A stretch of 64,000 bases of DNA from Oscillospiraceae bacterium (GCA_017848115.1 JAGAKZ010000018.1:1-64000), one strand, 5' to 3'; positions 1 through 9,574 are shown, numbered from the stretch's first letter. The notes: generated from the sequence alone by a model not told the origin. A program made the numbers and translations.

Positions 1-123
1 ACTCAATAATTCATTGATGTTACTCTTTGAATCTTCAAGGGTTTTATGTTAAAGTGCATTGTTCAATTTTCAAGATACTGTTGTTATTCTTTCTGTCGTT
101 CGTTTGTCCTCTCGTCCGACAGC
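1..123 (-). other. Probable 5' leader of an rRNA operon
   Basis: Read on the minus strand, the segment downstream of the promoter at 130-158 contains the phrase CTTGAAAATTGAACAATG, of a kind common in leaders and spacers just before 16S or 23S rRNA in Firmicutes. It contains no open reading frame and runs off the left edge. The mature rRNA itself is not in the window, so this is an inference from the leader style and the near-consensus promoter. Confidence 0.5.
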
Positions 124-129
124 TTTATT

Positions 130-158
130 ATTCTAACATAAAAAAATGCATCTGTCAA
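130..158 (-). promoter_or_regulatory. Strong sigma-A promoter, probably of an rRNA operon
   Basis: On the minus strand a perfect -35 TTGACA (153-158) and a -10 TAGAAT (130-135) are separated by exactly 17 bases. Transcription would run leftward off the window. It is followed by an A/T-poor, ORF-free leader. It is divergent to the MBOAT operon at 332. Confidence 0.75.
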
Positions 159-331
159 TAGTTTTTTTAAAAATTTTTTTTAAAAAATTTTTTTATTATT
201 TTCCTATGGATAAAGGCTTGATTTTTATTGATATACGTTATACAATAATATAGTATGAGTTTAAATCATTTAAATAAAATCGACTTTGTTTTTTATAAAA
301 TTACAGCAAAGGGGTAAGAGATTTTAGTTTT

Positions 332-1735
332 ATGGTTTTTTCAAGTTTATTTTTTATCTATGTTTTTTTAGCATTGTTTTTCCTGGCGTATTTTATTTCG
401 CCAAGTACAAAGTTAAAAAACACTGTTCTCATCATCTTCTCCCTGTTGTTTTATGCATGGGGTGAACCTGCATACTTTGGCGTTCTGATTATCAGCACTA
501 TAGTAAACTATTTATCAGGGCTTCTGATAAACAAGTACAGAGACAAAACCGGAGCAAAGATCACTATAATGATTTCCTTGTTCATAAATCTCGGAATGCT
601 GACAGTCTTCAAATACAGCGGGTTTATCATCGAAAACATAAACAACTGGTTTTCTTTAGACATTCACGTTCCTGACATTTCACTCCCTATAGGAATAAGT
701 TTTTATACTTTCCAGGCTATGTCATATACTATAGACTGCTACTGGGATACTGTGAAAGTTCAGAAAAACTATTTTAAATTTCTTATGTATGTATCACTGT
801 TCCCGCAACTTGTCGCAGGACCTATTGTACGTTACAGTGATATCGAAAGCGAAATTTCAAACAGAAAGATCAATCTTGTTGACATAAGTAACGGCATAAC
901 CAGAATAACTATCGGTCTTGCAAAAAAAGTTATAATAGCAAATCAGCTTTACCCGATAGTGCAAAGTTTCTTTGCTTCAGATGTAGAATATGTTTCAGTT
1001 GTCGGAACATGGTACGCTGTAATCCTCTATGCTCTGTATGTATATTTTGACTTTTCAGGATATTCAGACATGGCAATAGGTATGGGTTATATGCTCGGTT
1101 TTCATTTTAACGAAAACTTCAACTATCCGTTTATCTGTAAAGATGTAACGGAATTCTGGCAGAGATGGCATATTTCACTGGGCTCATTTTTCCGAGACTA
1201 TCTCTTGTATCTCCCTGTATTCGGAAAAAGAAGACCTACTCTGAATCTCTTTTTAGTATGGTTCAGTACAGGTATATGGCACGGAGCAAGCTGGAACTTT
1301 ATTTTCTGGGGACTTTATTTTGGTATATTTATCTTCATCGAAAGACTTATCGGTAAGAAACGTATGAAGAAAATTCCTCTGCCTGTAAAACATATATATA
1401 ATAAAATTGTTATCATTATAGGTTTTGGGATCTTTTACTTTGAAGATCTCGGACAACTTGGTATTTTCTTCAAAAATCTCATCGGACTCAACGGCAACAA
1501 ATTTATCGATGAAACAGTAAAAATGTCCGCAACGAATAATATCTTTCTTATAATAATAGCAATACTCGCTTGTTTCCCGATAAAAGAAATATTTAAAACA
1601 AAACCTGACTGTGGAACTTTCAGGCTTTGTTTTGTAAATACTACAAAAATAATATACTCTGTTGCATTGCTTGTTATATGCAGTATCCTGCTGGTTGATG
1701 CTACGAGCAATCCGTTCCTTTATTTCCGATTCTGA
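332..1735 (+). CDS. MBOAT family O-acyltransferase (AlgI/DltB-like)
   Basis: Multi-pass membrane acyltransferase of 467 residues that would move an acyl group across or at the membrane onto a surface polymer. The family's signature is clear: DVTEFWQRWHISLGSFFRDY near residues 270-290 and the conserved catalytic histidine in WHGASW (His317). About ten or more hydrophobic segments are visible. A purine-rich AAAGGGG lies about 17 bases before the ATG, rather far, but no better start is in frame. It is first in an operon with a DHHW protein, an FkbH-like protein and an acyl carrier protein, which suggests that the acyl group comes from the carrier protein. The polymer acceptor is unknown. Confidence 0.88.
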   Translation: MVFSSLFFIYVFLALFFLAYFISPSTKLKNTVLIIFSLLFYAWGEPAYFGVLIISTIVNYLSGLLINKYRDKTGAKITIMISLFINLGMLTVFKYSGFIIENINNWFSLDIHVPDISLPIGISFYTFQAMSYTIDCYWDTVKVQKNYFKFLMYVSLFPQLVAGPIVRYSDIESEISNRKINLVDISNGITRITIGLAKKVIIANQLYPIVQSFFASDVEYVSVVGTWYAVILYALYVYFDFSGYSDMAIGMGYMLGFHFNENFNYPFICKDVTEFWQRWHISLGSFFRDYLLYLPVFGKRRPTLNLFLVWFSTGIWHGASWNFIFWGLYFGIFIFIERLIGKKRMKKIPLPVKHIYNKIVIIIGFGIFYFEDLGQLGIFFKNLIGLNGNKFIDETVKMSATNNIFLIIIAILACFPIKEIFKTKPDCGTFRLCFVNTTKIIYSVALLVICSILLVDATSNPFLYFRF

Positions 1736-1751
1736 TAGGAGGATATAGAAA

Positions 1752-3200
1752 ATGAAATTTGATTTTCCAAATGAAATCGACAAAATAGAGATCGACATCA
1801 GTCTTCCTGAGCCTGTTTACACTATCGAAGAAAAAAATGAGATGTTAAGAAAAAAATTTGCAAAAGTAAATATCGCAATTTTTTCTGTACTTCTTGCAGC
1901 AACTTCTATTTTCATGGTAGTACTTGAACGTCCGAAAATATCAGAAGCGGAAAACAGAACTCTTGCAACCCTCCCGAAATTTTCAGTAAAATCACTTATG
2001 GATGGTTCATTTACAAATGGCGTATCGGATTACTATAACGACACGGTTCCTTTCAGATCAACCTTTAAAAACATGGCAGCATCGTTCAAATCGCATGCAG
2101 GAATCGAAAAGGACGGCGTTAAGATATACACCATAAACAAAGGTGAAAACAGCACACAGAAAAAGCCTGTTACCACACCTGCGACCGAAGCTGAAACTGT
2201 CACAACTACAGTAGCCTCTGAAATCACACAAGGCGAAAATATTGTTTCCCAGGCACCTGTAATTACTACAACTGAAGCTACAACCACCACTACACCGCCT
2301 ATTCCTGAAGATGATCCGATGGACGCAGGAGAACTCAGCAATGACATAATGATCTATAAAAACAGAGGAATTCCGATTTACTACGGAAGTCAGGATTCTG
2401 CTCTGGATTATGCTTCAATCGTAAATACATACAAGCAACAACTTGGACCGGATGTAAATGTATATTCTATGATCTGTCCTACAGCAATATCATTTTACTG
2501 GCCACCTAGTTCCGACATATCACACGGAAGTGAAATCGATAATATGATACTTGTAAAAAACAATCTTGTCGATGTAATTGATATTAACTCATACGATATA
2601 TTGATGGAACACCGTGCGGAACACATCTATTCAAGGACAGACCATCACTGGCAGCCTCTTGGTGCGTATTACGCTTCTCAAATATTTGCTCAGGCTGCAA
2701 ATGTTCCTTTTGATGATATTTCCTGTTATGAAAAAGTAACTGTACCGGGATATGTAGGCTCTCTTTACGGATTTTCAGGTGCCGCCGCTTTAAACGATAA
2801 CCCTGAAGATTTCGTATTTTTCAGACCGGATAACGAATATACAACACATTACTATTCAACCGGTTTTGTACACAACTATGATGGTGCTTTACTCGTTGAA
2901 GCATATGGTTCTGCTCTGTACTGCACATTTATGGGCGGTGACGAGAAAATCGTACATGTTGAAACAGACGCACCTAACGACCGTACTCTGTTTATCATAA
3001 AAGACAGTTACGGAAATGCACTTGTACCTTTCCTGACAAATTCGTTCAAAAATATATATGTTATTGATATGAGATACTTTGACCTTAACATAATAACATT
3101 TATGCAGGAACATGGCGTTACTGACCTGTTATTTGCAATGAACACATTCTCAGCAACAGGTTCAAACTACCGTAATCTTGAAAGAATAAGAACCCAATGA
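1752..3200 (+). CDS. DHHW family membrane-anchored protein (AlgX/AlgJ-like)
   Basis: Protein of 482 residues with a short cytoplasmic N-terminus, one transmembrane segment (about residues 37-58), a Thr-rich low-complexity linker (about 135-180), and an extracellular SGNH-like domain. The family-naming motif is present as Asp297-His298-His299-Trp300. Such proteins accompany MBOAT acyltransferases and are thought to complete acyl transfer onto surface polysaccharides. A good AGGAGGA site precedes the ATG, and the gap to the MBOAT gene is 16 bases, so the two are co-transcribed. The Thr/Pro linker resembles those used in ruminococcal secreted enzymes. Substrate unknown. Confidence 0.82.
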   Translation: MKFDFPNEIDKIEIDISLPEPVYTIEEKNEMLRKKFAKVNIAIFSVLLAATSIFMVVLERPKISEAENRTLATLPKFSVKSLMDGSFTNGVSDYYNDTVPFRSTFKNMAASFKSHAGIEKDGVKIYTINKGENSTQKKPVTTPATEAETVTTTVASEITQGENIVSQAPVITTTEATTTTTPPIPEDDPMDAGELSNDIMIYKNRGIPIYYGSQDSALDYASIVNTYKQQLGPDVNVYSMICPTAISFYWPPSSDISHGSEIDNMILVKNNLVDVIDINSYDILMEHRAEHIYSRTDHHWQPLGAYYASQIFAQAANVPFDDISCYEKVTVPGYVGSLYGFSGAAALNDNPEDFVFFRPDNEYTTHYYSTGFVHNYDGALLVEAYGSALYCTFMGGDEKIVHVETDAPNDRTLFIIKDSYGNALVPFLTNSFKNIYVIDMRYFDLNIITFMQEHGVTDLLFAMNTFSATGSNYRNLERIRTQ

Positions 3201-3215
3201 TATAAGGAGAAATAA

Positions 3216-5006
3216 ATGAAAATACTGTCATACCCTTTCGACAACGCACAGATCTTAAAAAGAAAACGCTCAATAAAAAAACAGCTTATTTCCGATGGTT
3301 CTTCACGAATCAAAAAGAAAATTGCAGTTCTTGGTGGTTCTACAACAAATGAAATAGTAAATATACTCGAACTTTTTCTCTTAAACTATGGAATAGAACC
3401 TGAATTTTATCAGTCAGAATACAACGCTTTCTGGCAGGACGCAATGTTCGGAAATGAAAAACTTGATAACTTTGATCCGGATATAATCTATATACATACA
3501 ACAAACAGAAACATTCGTGAATACAAGCTCAGTATGACAGCTACTCAAAGCGAAACTGACGAAATGATCTCAAACGAATATCTGCACTTTGAAGAAATGT
3601 GGAAAAAACTAAGTGAAAAGTTCAGCTGTCCCATTATACAGAACAACTTTGAGATGCCGTTTTACAGACTTCTCGGAAACAGAGATGCTAGTGACTACAG
3701 AGGAAAGATAAACTTTATAAACAGGTTAAACGACAAGTTTTATCAGTACTCTCAGAATAACGAAAACTTTTATATCAATGATATAAACTATATTTCTGCT
3801 TCTTACGGTTTACAGAAATGGACTGATACTGCCGCATGGTATATGTACAAATACGCTCTGGCTACAGAAGCTATTCCTGAACTTTCTTTCAATATAGCCA
3901 ATATAATAAAATCAATATACGGCAAAAATAAAAAAATGCTTGTCCTTGATCTCGACAATACGCTCTGGGGTGGTGTTGTCGGTGACAGCGGACAGCAAGG
4001 AATAGAAATCGGAAAAGAAACAGGTGTAGCAGAAGCATATACAGAATTTCAGCAATACATTAAACAACACAAACAGCTTGGTGTCCTGCTTTCTGTAAAC
4101 TCTAAAAATGACTACGAAAACGCAATAGACGGTCTTAATCACCCTGACAGTATACTTACTCCCGATGACTTTATCACTATCAAGGCAAACTGGAACAACA
4201 AAGACATGAACATCGAAGAAATAGCTGATGAGATCTCAATACTTCCCGATAGCTTTGTTTTTGTTGATGATAATCCTGCCGAACGTGAAATAGTACATTC
4301 ACAGATAAAAGGAATAGCTGTTCCTGAGATAGAAAATGTAGAAACATACATCAGAACACTTGACCGCAACGGATACTTTGAGCTTACAACTTACACAACA
4401 GATGATATCAAAAGAAATGATATGTATCAGGCAAATATGCAGCGTGTCCGTTCACAAAAAGCATTTGCAAACTATGATGAATATCTGAACAGTCTTGAAA
4501 TGACAGCATTTATTGATAAATTTGATGATGTTTCACTAAATCGTATAGTACAGCTTACAAATAAGAGTAATCAGTTCAACGTAACAACCAGAAGATATAC
4601 CGCAGCCCAAATGGACGAAGTAGTAAAAAATCCTGACTACATAACTCTTTATGGCAGGCTTAATGACAAGTTCGGAGATAATGGTATCGTTTCTGTTGTA
4701 ATAGGCCATAAAGACGGAAAAGATCTTCATCTTGACCTATGGCTCATGAGTTGTCGTGTACTTAAAAGAAACATGGAATACGCTATGCTTGATAAACTCG
4801 TTTTACGATGCAGGGAAAACGGAATAGAAAATATCTATGGTTACTACTACAAGACAGCAAAGAACAGCATGGTAAAAGATCTGTTTACCGATTTCGGATT
4901 TGAAACGATAAACAAAACAGATGACAGTGCATCATACATACTTAAAACCGCAGATCATGAAAATAAAAATAATGTAATAAAAGTATTTGATAATGGAGGA
5001 AATTAA
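3216..5006 (+). CDS. FkbH-like HAD-superfamily protein with GNAT-like C-terminus
   Basis: Cytoplasmic protein of 596 residues. The N-terminal part has an SGNH-like stretch (VLGGSTTNEIV), the middle has the HAD signature DLDNTLWGG (Asp245 and Asp247) with a later FVDDNPAERE motif, and the C-terminal third resembles an acetyltransferase fold. FkbH proteins are known to take 1,3-bisphosphoglycerate and load a glyceryl unit on an acyl carrier protein. The gene is directly followed, one base after its stop codon, by an acyl carrier protein gene, which fits that chemistry. Together with MBOAT and DHHW genes it suggests transfer of a three-carbon acyl group to a surface polymer; this last step is inference. 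Confidence 0.85.
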   Translation: MKILSYPFDNAQILKRKRSIKKQLISDGSSRIKKKIAVLGGSTTNEIVNILELFLLNYGIEPEFYQSEYNAFWQDAMFGNEKLDNFDPDIIYIHTTNRNIREYKLSMTATQSETDEMISNEYLHFEEMWKKLSEKFSCPIIQNNFEMPFYRLLGNRDASDYRGKINFINRLNDKFYQYSQNNENFYINDINYISASYGLQKWTDTAAWYMYKYALATEAIPELSFNIANIIKSIYGKNKKMLVLDLDNTLWGGVVGDSGQQGIEIGKETGVAEAYTEFQQYIKQHKQLGVLLSVNSKNDYENAIDGLNHPDSILTPDDFITIKANWNNKDMNIEEIADEISILPDSFVFVDDNPAEREIVHSQIKGIAVPEIENVETYIRTLDRNGYFELTTYTTDDIKRNDMYQANMQRVRSQKAFANYDEYLNSLEMTAFIDKFDDVSLNRIVQLTNKSNQFNVTTRRYTAAQMDEVVKNPDYITLYGRLNDKFGDNGIVSVVIGHKDGKDLHLDLWLMSCRVLKRNMEYAMLDKLVLRCRENGIENIYGYYYKTAKNSMVKDLFTDFGFETINKTDDSASYILKTADHENKNNVIKVFDNGGN

Positions 5007-5007
5007 A

Positions 5008-5253
5008 ATGGAAAAAACAGCAATAATGGCAAAACTTACAGACGTATTTAAAGATGTTTTCGATCTTGATGATGTTGTTCTTACTTATGATACAACAGCT
5101 GATGACATAGAAGACTGGGACAGTCTTGAACACATCAACCTTATAAGTGCTGTAGAGAGTACTTTTAAGATGAAGTTCAAAATGAAAGAAGTTTCTACTA
5201 TGAAGAACTTAGGAGAAATGGTTTCTATAATCGAAGAAAGAACAAAACTCTGA
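5008..5253 (+). CDS. Acyl carrier protein
   Basis: Small acidic protein of 81 residues with the phosphopantetheine attachment motif DSLEHINL (Ser39). The ATG at 5008 was chosen because GGAGGA (4995-5000) stands 7 bases upstream; a TTG at 4987 is in frame but has no ribosome site. It is the last gene of the four-gene acylation operon and is followed by a rho-independent terminator. It is probably dedicated to the FkbH protein rather than to fatty-acid synthesis. Confidence 0.88.
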   Translation: MEKTAIMAKLTDVFKDVFDLDDVVLTYDTTADDIEDWDSLEHINLISAVESTFKMKFKMKEVSTMKNLGEMVSIIEERTKL

Positions 5254-5267
5254 TACTCAAAAAAATA

Positions 5268-5300
5268 AAATACCGTATCTTCGTGATGCGGTATTTTTTT
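5268..5300 (+). terminator. Rho-independent terminator of the acylation operon
   Basis: Stem ATACCG...CGGTAT around a TTCG-type loop, followed by seven T residues, 15 bases after the acyl carrier protein stop. Confidence 0.85.
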
Positions 5301-5418
5301 AGTAATTATTGCAGATTTTTTGATTCAGACTCTTTTTCAAATCCATTTTTTAAAATTTTTCCTTGTACAAACAATAAAATGCAAGATAGTCCATAAATTA
5401 ACATAACAAAGTTTTTTT

Positions 5419-5446
5419 ATAAGCCGGTTTTTTAAAACCGGCTTTA
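5419..5446. terminator. Hairpin between convergent operons
   Basis: A perfect 11-base inverted repeat (AAGCCGGTTTT / AAAACCGGCTT) lies 20 bases past the rpsR stop. It lacks a clear T tract on the minus strand, so its role as terminator of the rpsF operon is only probable. Confidence 0.5.
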
Positions 5447-5465
5447 AAAAGAATATAAAATTCTA

Positions 5466-5723
5466 TTATTCGCTTACATAAGGCAATAAAGCAACGTGTC
5501 TTGCTCTCTTGATAGCCTTTGTGAGTTCACGCTGATGGAATGCACATGTGCCTGTTACACGTCTAGGAAGTATCTTAGCTCTGTCAGTCATGCACTTCTT
5601 AAGCTTAGCTACATCCTTGTAGTCGATAACTTCAACACGATCTACACAGAAAGCACAAACCTTCTTGCGAGGTCTCTTTGCATTACGAGGACTTCTTTCT
5701 CTGTCCTTTTCTCTGTTTTCCAT
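5466..5723 (-). CDS. rpsR: Ribosomal protein bS18
   Basis: Basic 85-residue protein with the S18 core: [26 protein letters not shown] and [22 protein letters not shown]. It binds the platform of the 30S subunit next to bS6. It retains Cys residues (CAFC and TGTC) typical of the zinc-binding paralogue of S18. It is third in the usual rpsF-ssb-rpsR order, with a GAGGG ribosome site before the ATG. Confidence 0.97.
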   Translation of the reverse strand: MENREKDRERSPRNAKRPRKKVCAFCVDRVEVIDYKDVAKLKKCMTDRAKILPRRVTGTCAFHQRELTKAIKRARHVALLPYVSE

Positions 5724-5775
5724 TATTAACCCTCCTCAACACTTATTTTTAAACTTGTACGAAATTTTTTACTGA

Positions 5776-6261
5776 TTAGAAAGGAACGTCGCCATCGCTG
5801 AGTATTTCTTCAAAATCTCCGAGATCACCTATCTGAACTGATTCATTTGAAGCCTTTGCAGGCTGTGGATCATTCTGATATGAAGGCTGCTGGAAATTTC
5901 CTGATGGCTGGTATGAACCACCACCATTTGAAGCTGAAGCAGATTTTGATTCGCCGAAAGCAACTCGGTCCGCTGTAACTTCCATAGCATAGTGCTTGAC
6001 ATTATTGGCATCTGTATAGTCTGCATTGTGCAAAGCACCTTCAACTATTATCATCTTACCTTTAGAAAAATACTTGTTTACAAACTCAGCACTTTGTCTC
6101 CAGGCAACAACAGTGATAAAATCAGCCTGTCTTTCACCATTTCCGGAAGAATAGCCTCTGTCTACTGCGATTCTGAAACGGCAAACGGAAATGTTATTAG
6201 GAGTCTGTCTCAGTTCTGGATCTGCAACCAGTCTTCCCATGAGAATTACCTTATTAAACAT
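5776..6261 (-). CDS. ssb: Single-stranded DNA-binding protein
   Basis: Protein of 161 residues with an N-terminal OB fold (MFNKVILMGRLVADPELR, then the conserved WRQSAEFVNKYFSKG), a flexible Ser/Gly/Gln-rich tail, and the acidic C-terminal tip ending DGDVPF that binds repair and replication partners. It protects single-stranded DNA. The position between rpsF and rpsR is the standard Firmicute arrangement. An AGGAGG-like site precedes its ATG. Confidence 0.97.
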   Translation of the reverse strand: MFNKVILMGRLVADPELRQTPNNISVCRFRIAVDRGYSSGNGERQADFITVVAWRQSAEFVNKYFSKGKMIIVEGALHNADYTDANNVKHYAMEVTADRVAFGESKSASASNGGGSYQPSGNFQQPSYQNDPQPAKASNESVQIGDLGDFEEILSDGDVPF

Positions 6262-6279
6262 ATTTCCTCCTTATCACGC

Positions 6280-6579
6280 TTACTTTGCAACTGCAACTGT
6301 GATCAATGAACGAAGAACATTTTCGTTGATATTAAGTCTTCTTTCGATCTCTACCGGATAATCAGGTGTTGATTCGAAGTTGTAAAGAACATAATAACCT
6401 TCTGTTTCGTCTTCGATCTCGTAAGCTAACTTGCGCTTACCCCATTCATCAACTGAATTGAGTGTAGCATGCTTTTCGATTCTTGTCTTAAACTTTTCAA
6501 TGAGTTCCTTTATTCCCTCTTCGCCAAGTTTAGTGTTGAAGATAACCATCAACTCGTAAGTTTCTTTTACCTTTGCCAT
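6280..6579 (-). CDS. rpsF: Ribosomal protein bS6
   Basis: Protein of 99 residues starting MAKVKETYELMVIFN, with the S6 core (VDEWGKRKLAYEIEDETEGYYVLYNFE). The ATG at 6579 was preferred over an upstream in-frame codon because AGGGAGGTG stands just ahead of it. It binds 16S rRNA together with bS18. It is first in the rpsF-ssb-rpsR operon, transcribed from the promoter at 6642-6670. Confidence 0.96.
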   Translation of the reverse strand: MAKVKETYELMVIFNTKLGEEGIKELIEKFKTRIEKHATLNSVDEWGKRKLAYEIEDETEGYYVLYNFESTPDYPVEIERRLNINENVLRSLITVAVAK

Positions 6580-6641
6580 TACTTGCACCTCCCTCTGGAT
6601 TTCGCCCACAATTTACTATTGCGAGCAAGGATAACGTGTTA

Positions 6642-6670
6642 ATTATATCAAATTTTTTCTTTCCTGTCAA
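6642..6670 (-). promoter_or_regulatory. Consensus sigma-A promoter of rpsF-ssb-rpsR
   Basis: Minus-strand TTGACA (6665-6670) and TATAAT (6642-6647) with a 17-base spacer: both hexamers match the consensus perfectly, as expected for a highly expressed ribosomal operon. Confidence 0.9.
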
Positions 6671-6760
6671 GAGGTTTCGACAAATTTTTCTTGAAAATTT
6701 TGCATAATTTTTTTTATGATTTTTTAATGTATTTTTAATGTAAAAACTACAAAAATTCTA

Positions 6761-6789
6761 TTGACAAATGTGCAAATTCATAGTATTTT
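6761..6789 (+). promoter_or_regulatory. Candidate promoter of the GH74 gene
   Basis: Perfect -35 TTGACA (6761-6766), 17-base spacer, and a weak -10 TATTTT (6784-6789), giving a leader of about 75 bases before the ATG. The weak -10 would suit a gene needing activation. Confidence 0.55.
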
Positions 6790-6868
6790 ATTAGTATACG
6801 GGATTGTGTTGTGTGTTTTATTTTATACACAAAAAAAGTTTTTATTTTTAGAAAGGACGGATTTTTTA

Positions 6869-9487
6869 ATGAAAAAATTCAAAAAAAATATTGCGGTTAT
6901 CGTTTCGGCTTTACTCTTATGTTCTTCTGTTTCACCGTTTTCAACCTGTGATTTTTCAAATAAGAAAACGATTACTTTATCAGCTGCAACAAATTCAACC
7001 GATAACACATGGGGCACCATGGGAGTTGGCGGTGGCGGTTTTGTTTCAGGTATCATAACCGGTAAGAACAATATGTATGCACGTACAGACGTTGGCGGTG
7101 CATATCGTTATGACTATGATAAAAAAGAATGGGTTCAGATGATGGAATTTGTCAGCGATGAAGACAGAGGATTTTTAAGTGTTGACGCTCTCTGTGTTGA
7201 TCCTGTAGATGACAACATCATATATATGCTGTGTGGCTGTGCATATTTCAGTGCAGAACGTACTGCTGTTTTCAAATCAACTGACGGAGGTAAAACGTTT
7301 ACAGAACATGATGTAACCGATCTCATCAAAGTACACGGAAACGGTTACGGAAGACAGTGCGGTGAATCTATTGCAGTTGACCCTGACAACCCTGACATCA
7401 TCTACTGCGGTGGCGATACCGATGGTCTGATAATGAGTAAAGATGCCGGCGAAACATGGGAGTTTGTTGAAAGCTTCGATAAACTCGGACTCTTTACAAA
7501 TGAAGTAAAATGGCCAACATGGACAGAAACAATAGAAAAGACTACAGTAGGAACAGACTATGCCAACTGTAACGGTATAGCTACTATTAAGATCATAGGC
7601 GGAAAAGTATATATAGGTGTTTCCGATAATACAATAGGCAACAACGTATACGTTGCAGATGTAGGCAAGGATAACTGGGAACCTCTCAGCGACGATCTTC
7701 CGCAGGACGCATTTCCTTCAAGAATAAATACCGATGCTGACGGAAACCTTCTCATATCATATGTAGGCGGACTCACTTTCAATTCAACAGGTGGCGGTAT
7801 ATACAAATATGATGTTAAAACAGGTAAAGTAACAGATATTTCTCCTGTTGAAGACTCAAGTTTCGGAAGCTGTGTAAGCACTCCTGATAATCCTGACGAA
7901 CTTGTTGCTTCCACTTGCGGAGTATGGAGTTCACAGCTCTGGTACAAAGATGCTTGGAATGATGAAAAAGTATGCTGGGGCGATCAGTTCTACCGCTCTG
8001 TAGACGGCGGTGCAACATGGGAATCTATCACTCCGGGAAATGAAAAATCATGGGGCGGTCCTCTCTGCGCTGATTATCTTCAGGACGGCGGTTACAGCTG
8101 GATAAGAAACAAAGCTATTCACTGGTGCGGTACTCTTGTACTCGACCCGCGTGATGACAACAGAATACTCGTTACTTCAGGAAACGGTGTATTTGCTTGT
8201 GATAACGTATGGGATGAACTTCCTGTTTACTACTTCCACCCGAACGGAATAGAAGAAGTTGTTGCTCTTGATATGGTAAGCGTTCCCGGAGGAAATGTTT
8301 ATTCGGCTATAGGTGACTACGACGGATTTATTCACTACAGCATCGAAGAATCAGAACAGTATTCACCGCAGATGGGCTCTACAAGCGCTATTGCCTACTG
8401 CCCTTCAAATCCTGATGTAATGGTAAGATATTCTGAAAACAAAGCAAACGGATACTATACAGAAGATGGCGGCAAGACATGGAAAGAGATACTTTCATCT
8501 CCTATGTCGAGCGGAAAAGGTGCTATAACAGAACTTAAAGACGGTACATACCGTATTTTCAGAGGCGGAAACTATTCGGACGACTTCGGTAAAACATGGT
8601 CAAAATCAAGCGGTATAACTGCAACAAGCAACATATACCTTCAGGTTGACAGCGAAAAACCGAACTATGTATACGCAGGCGGAAATGACAACAACGGTTA
8701 CGATCCTACATGCAAACCAAATAACTATCTGTATGTAAGCGATGACTACGGTGCAACATTTACCGCAAAGAAAATCTGTGACTATGACAAAGCTGAAGAA
8801 TACAGCAGAATAGCAATGGTTACAGGCACTTCCGGAAAGGTTCTTGCTCCTGCAGGATATCACGGTCTTTATGTAACAAAAGACTACGGCAATACATTCA
8901 CAAAGTTTGAAAATGTTGATACTTGTTTTGCTGTTGGTGTAGGTGCAGCAAAAGACAGTACTTCTCCTCTGACAATATACATCTGGGGACAGTGCAACGG
9001 CAGCGGAATAACAGGTGCTTACGCTTCAACAGATGACGGTGCTACATGGGTAAGAGTAAACGATGACGAACATCAGTACGGCGGACCGGGTAACGGAAAG
9101 TTTATAGTAGGCGATATGAATACTTTCGGCACTTACTATATGAGTACAGTAGGTATGGGTATCATGTATCATACAAATGCATTCGGTTCAGTATCAGGAC
9201 CTCAGACACCTCCGCAGACTACAGAACCTACAACAACCACTCCGACTACAACTGCTCCTCCTCAGAGCAATGAAAAAATATATGGTGATCTTGACGGAAA
9301 TAAAATCGTTGACCTTACAGACCTTACACTGCTTTCTCTGCACCTTATCGGCGACAAAGTAATAACAGACAAGGCTATACTTGAGCTTGCAGATGTAAAC
9401 GGAAATGATGAGGTAAACCTTGCTGATATGGCTCACCTCAAACAGTATATCTGTAAAGATGACGTAATTCTCGGAAAACAGTCCTAA
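6869..9487 (+). CDS. GH74 xyloglucanase with C-terminal dockerin
   Basis: Secreted enzyme of 872 residues that would cut xyloglucan backbones. It has a signal peptide, then two seven-bladed propeller repeats rich in Asp-box motifs (SVDGGATW, EDGGKTWKE, STDDGATW). The GH74 hallmark ARTDVGGAYR is present near Asp74, and GDYDGF near 482-486 is the probable second catalytic Asp segment. A Pro/Thr linker leads to a dockerin with two calcium loops (DLDGNKIVDLTD and DVNGNDEVNLAD), so it is a cellulosome component. The ATG at 6869 has GAAAGGA upstream and opens a proper signal peptide; an earlier in-frame TTG does not. It is monocistronic, with its own terminator. Confidence 0.94.
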   Translation: MKKFKKNIAVIVSALLLCSSVSPFSTCDFSNKKTITLSAATNSTDNTWGTMGVGGGGFVSGIITGKNNMYARTDVGGAYRYDYDKKEWVQMMEFVSDEDRGFLSVDALCVDPVDDNIIYMLCGCAYFSAERTAVFKSTDGGKTFTEHDVTDLIKVHGNGYGRQCGESIAVDPDNPDIIYCGGDTDGLIMSKDAGETWEFVESFDKLGLFTNEVKWPTWTETIEKTTVGTDYANCNGIATIKIIGGKVYIGVSDNTIGNNVYVADVGKDNWEPLSDDLPQDAFPSRINTDADGNLLISYVGGLTFNSTGGGIYKYDVKTGKVTDISPVEDSSFGSCVSTPDNPDELVASTCGVWSSQLWYKDAWNDEKVCWGDQFYRSVDGGATWESITPGNEKSWGGPLCADYLQDGGYSWIRNKAIHWCGTLVLDPRDDNRILVTSGNGVFACDNVWDELPVYYFHPNGIEEVVALDMVSVPGGNVYSAIGDYDGFIHYSIEESEQYSPQMGSTSAIAYCPSNPDVMVRYSENKANGYYTEDGGKTWKEILSSPMSSGKGAITELKDGTYRIFRGGNYSDDFGKTWSKSSGITATSNIYLQVDSEKPNYVYAGGNDNNGYDPTCKPNNYLYVSDDYGATFTAKKICDYDKAEEYSRIAMVTGTSGKVLAPAGYHGLYVTKDYGNTFTKFENVDTCFAVGVGAAKDSTSPLTIYIWGQCNGSGITGAYASTDDGATWVRVNDDEHQYGGPGNGKFIVGDMNTFGTYYMSTVGMGIMYHTNAFGSVSGPQTPPQTTEPTTTTPTTTAPPQSNEKIYGDLDGNKIVDLTDLTLLSLHLIGDKVITDKAILELADVNGNDEVNLADMAHLKQYICKDDVILGKQS

Positions 9488-9522
9488 ACTTATCTTTTCA
9501 GTATCTGAACAAATATAAAAAC

Positions 9523-9563
9523 GGGTCACTCTGAATGAAATTCAGGGTGACCCACATTTTTTT
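9523..9563 (+). terminator. Rho-independent terminator after GH74
   Basis: Stem GGGTCACTCTGAAT / ATTCAGGGTGACCC with a short loop, then CACATTTTTTT. It ends GH74 and lies just before the convergent gene at 9575. Confidence 0.9.
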
Positions 9564-9574
9564 ATTCACTATAA

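Noticed and set aside
9194..9529. Minus-strand Cys/Arg-rich frame opposite the GH74 dockerin
   Set aside because: Shadow of the linker and dockerin codons; no start signals and no family similarity.
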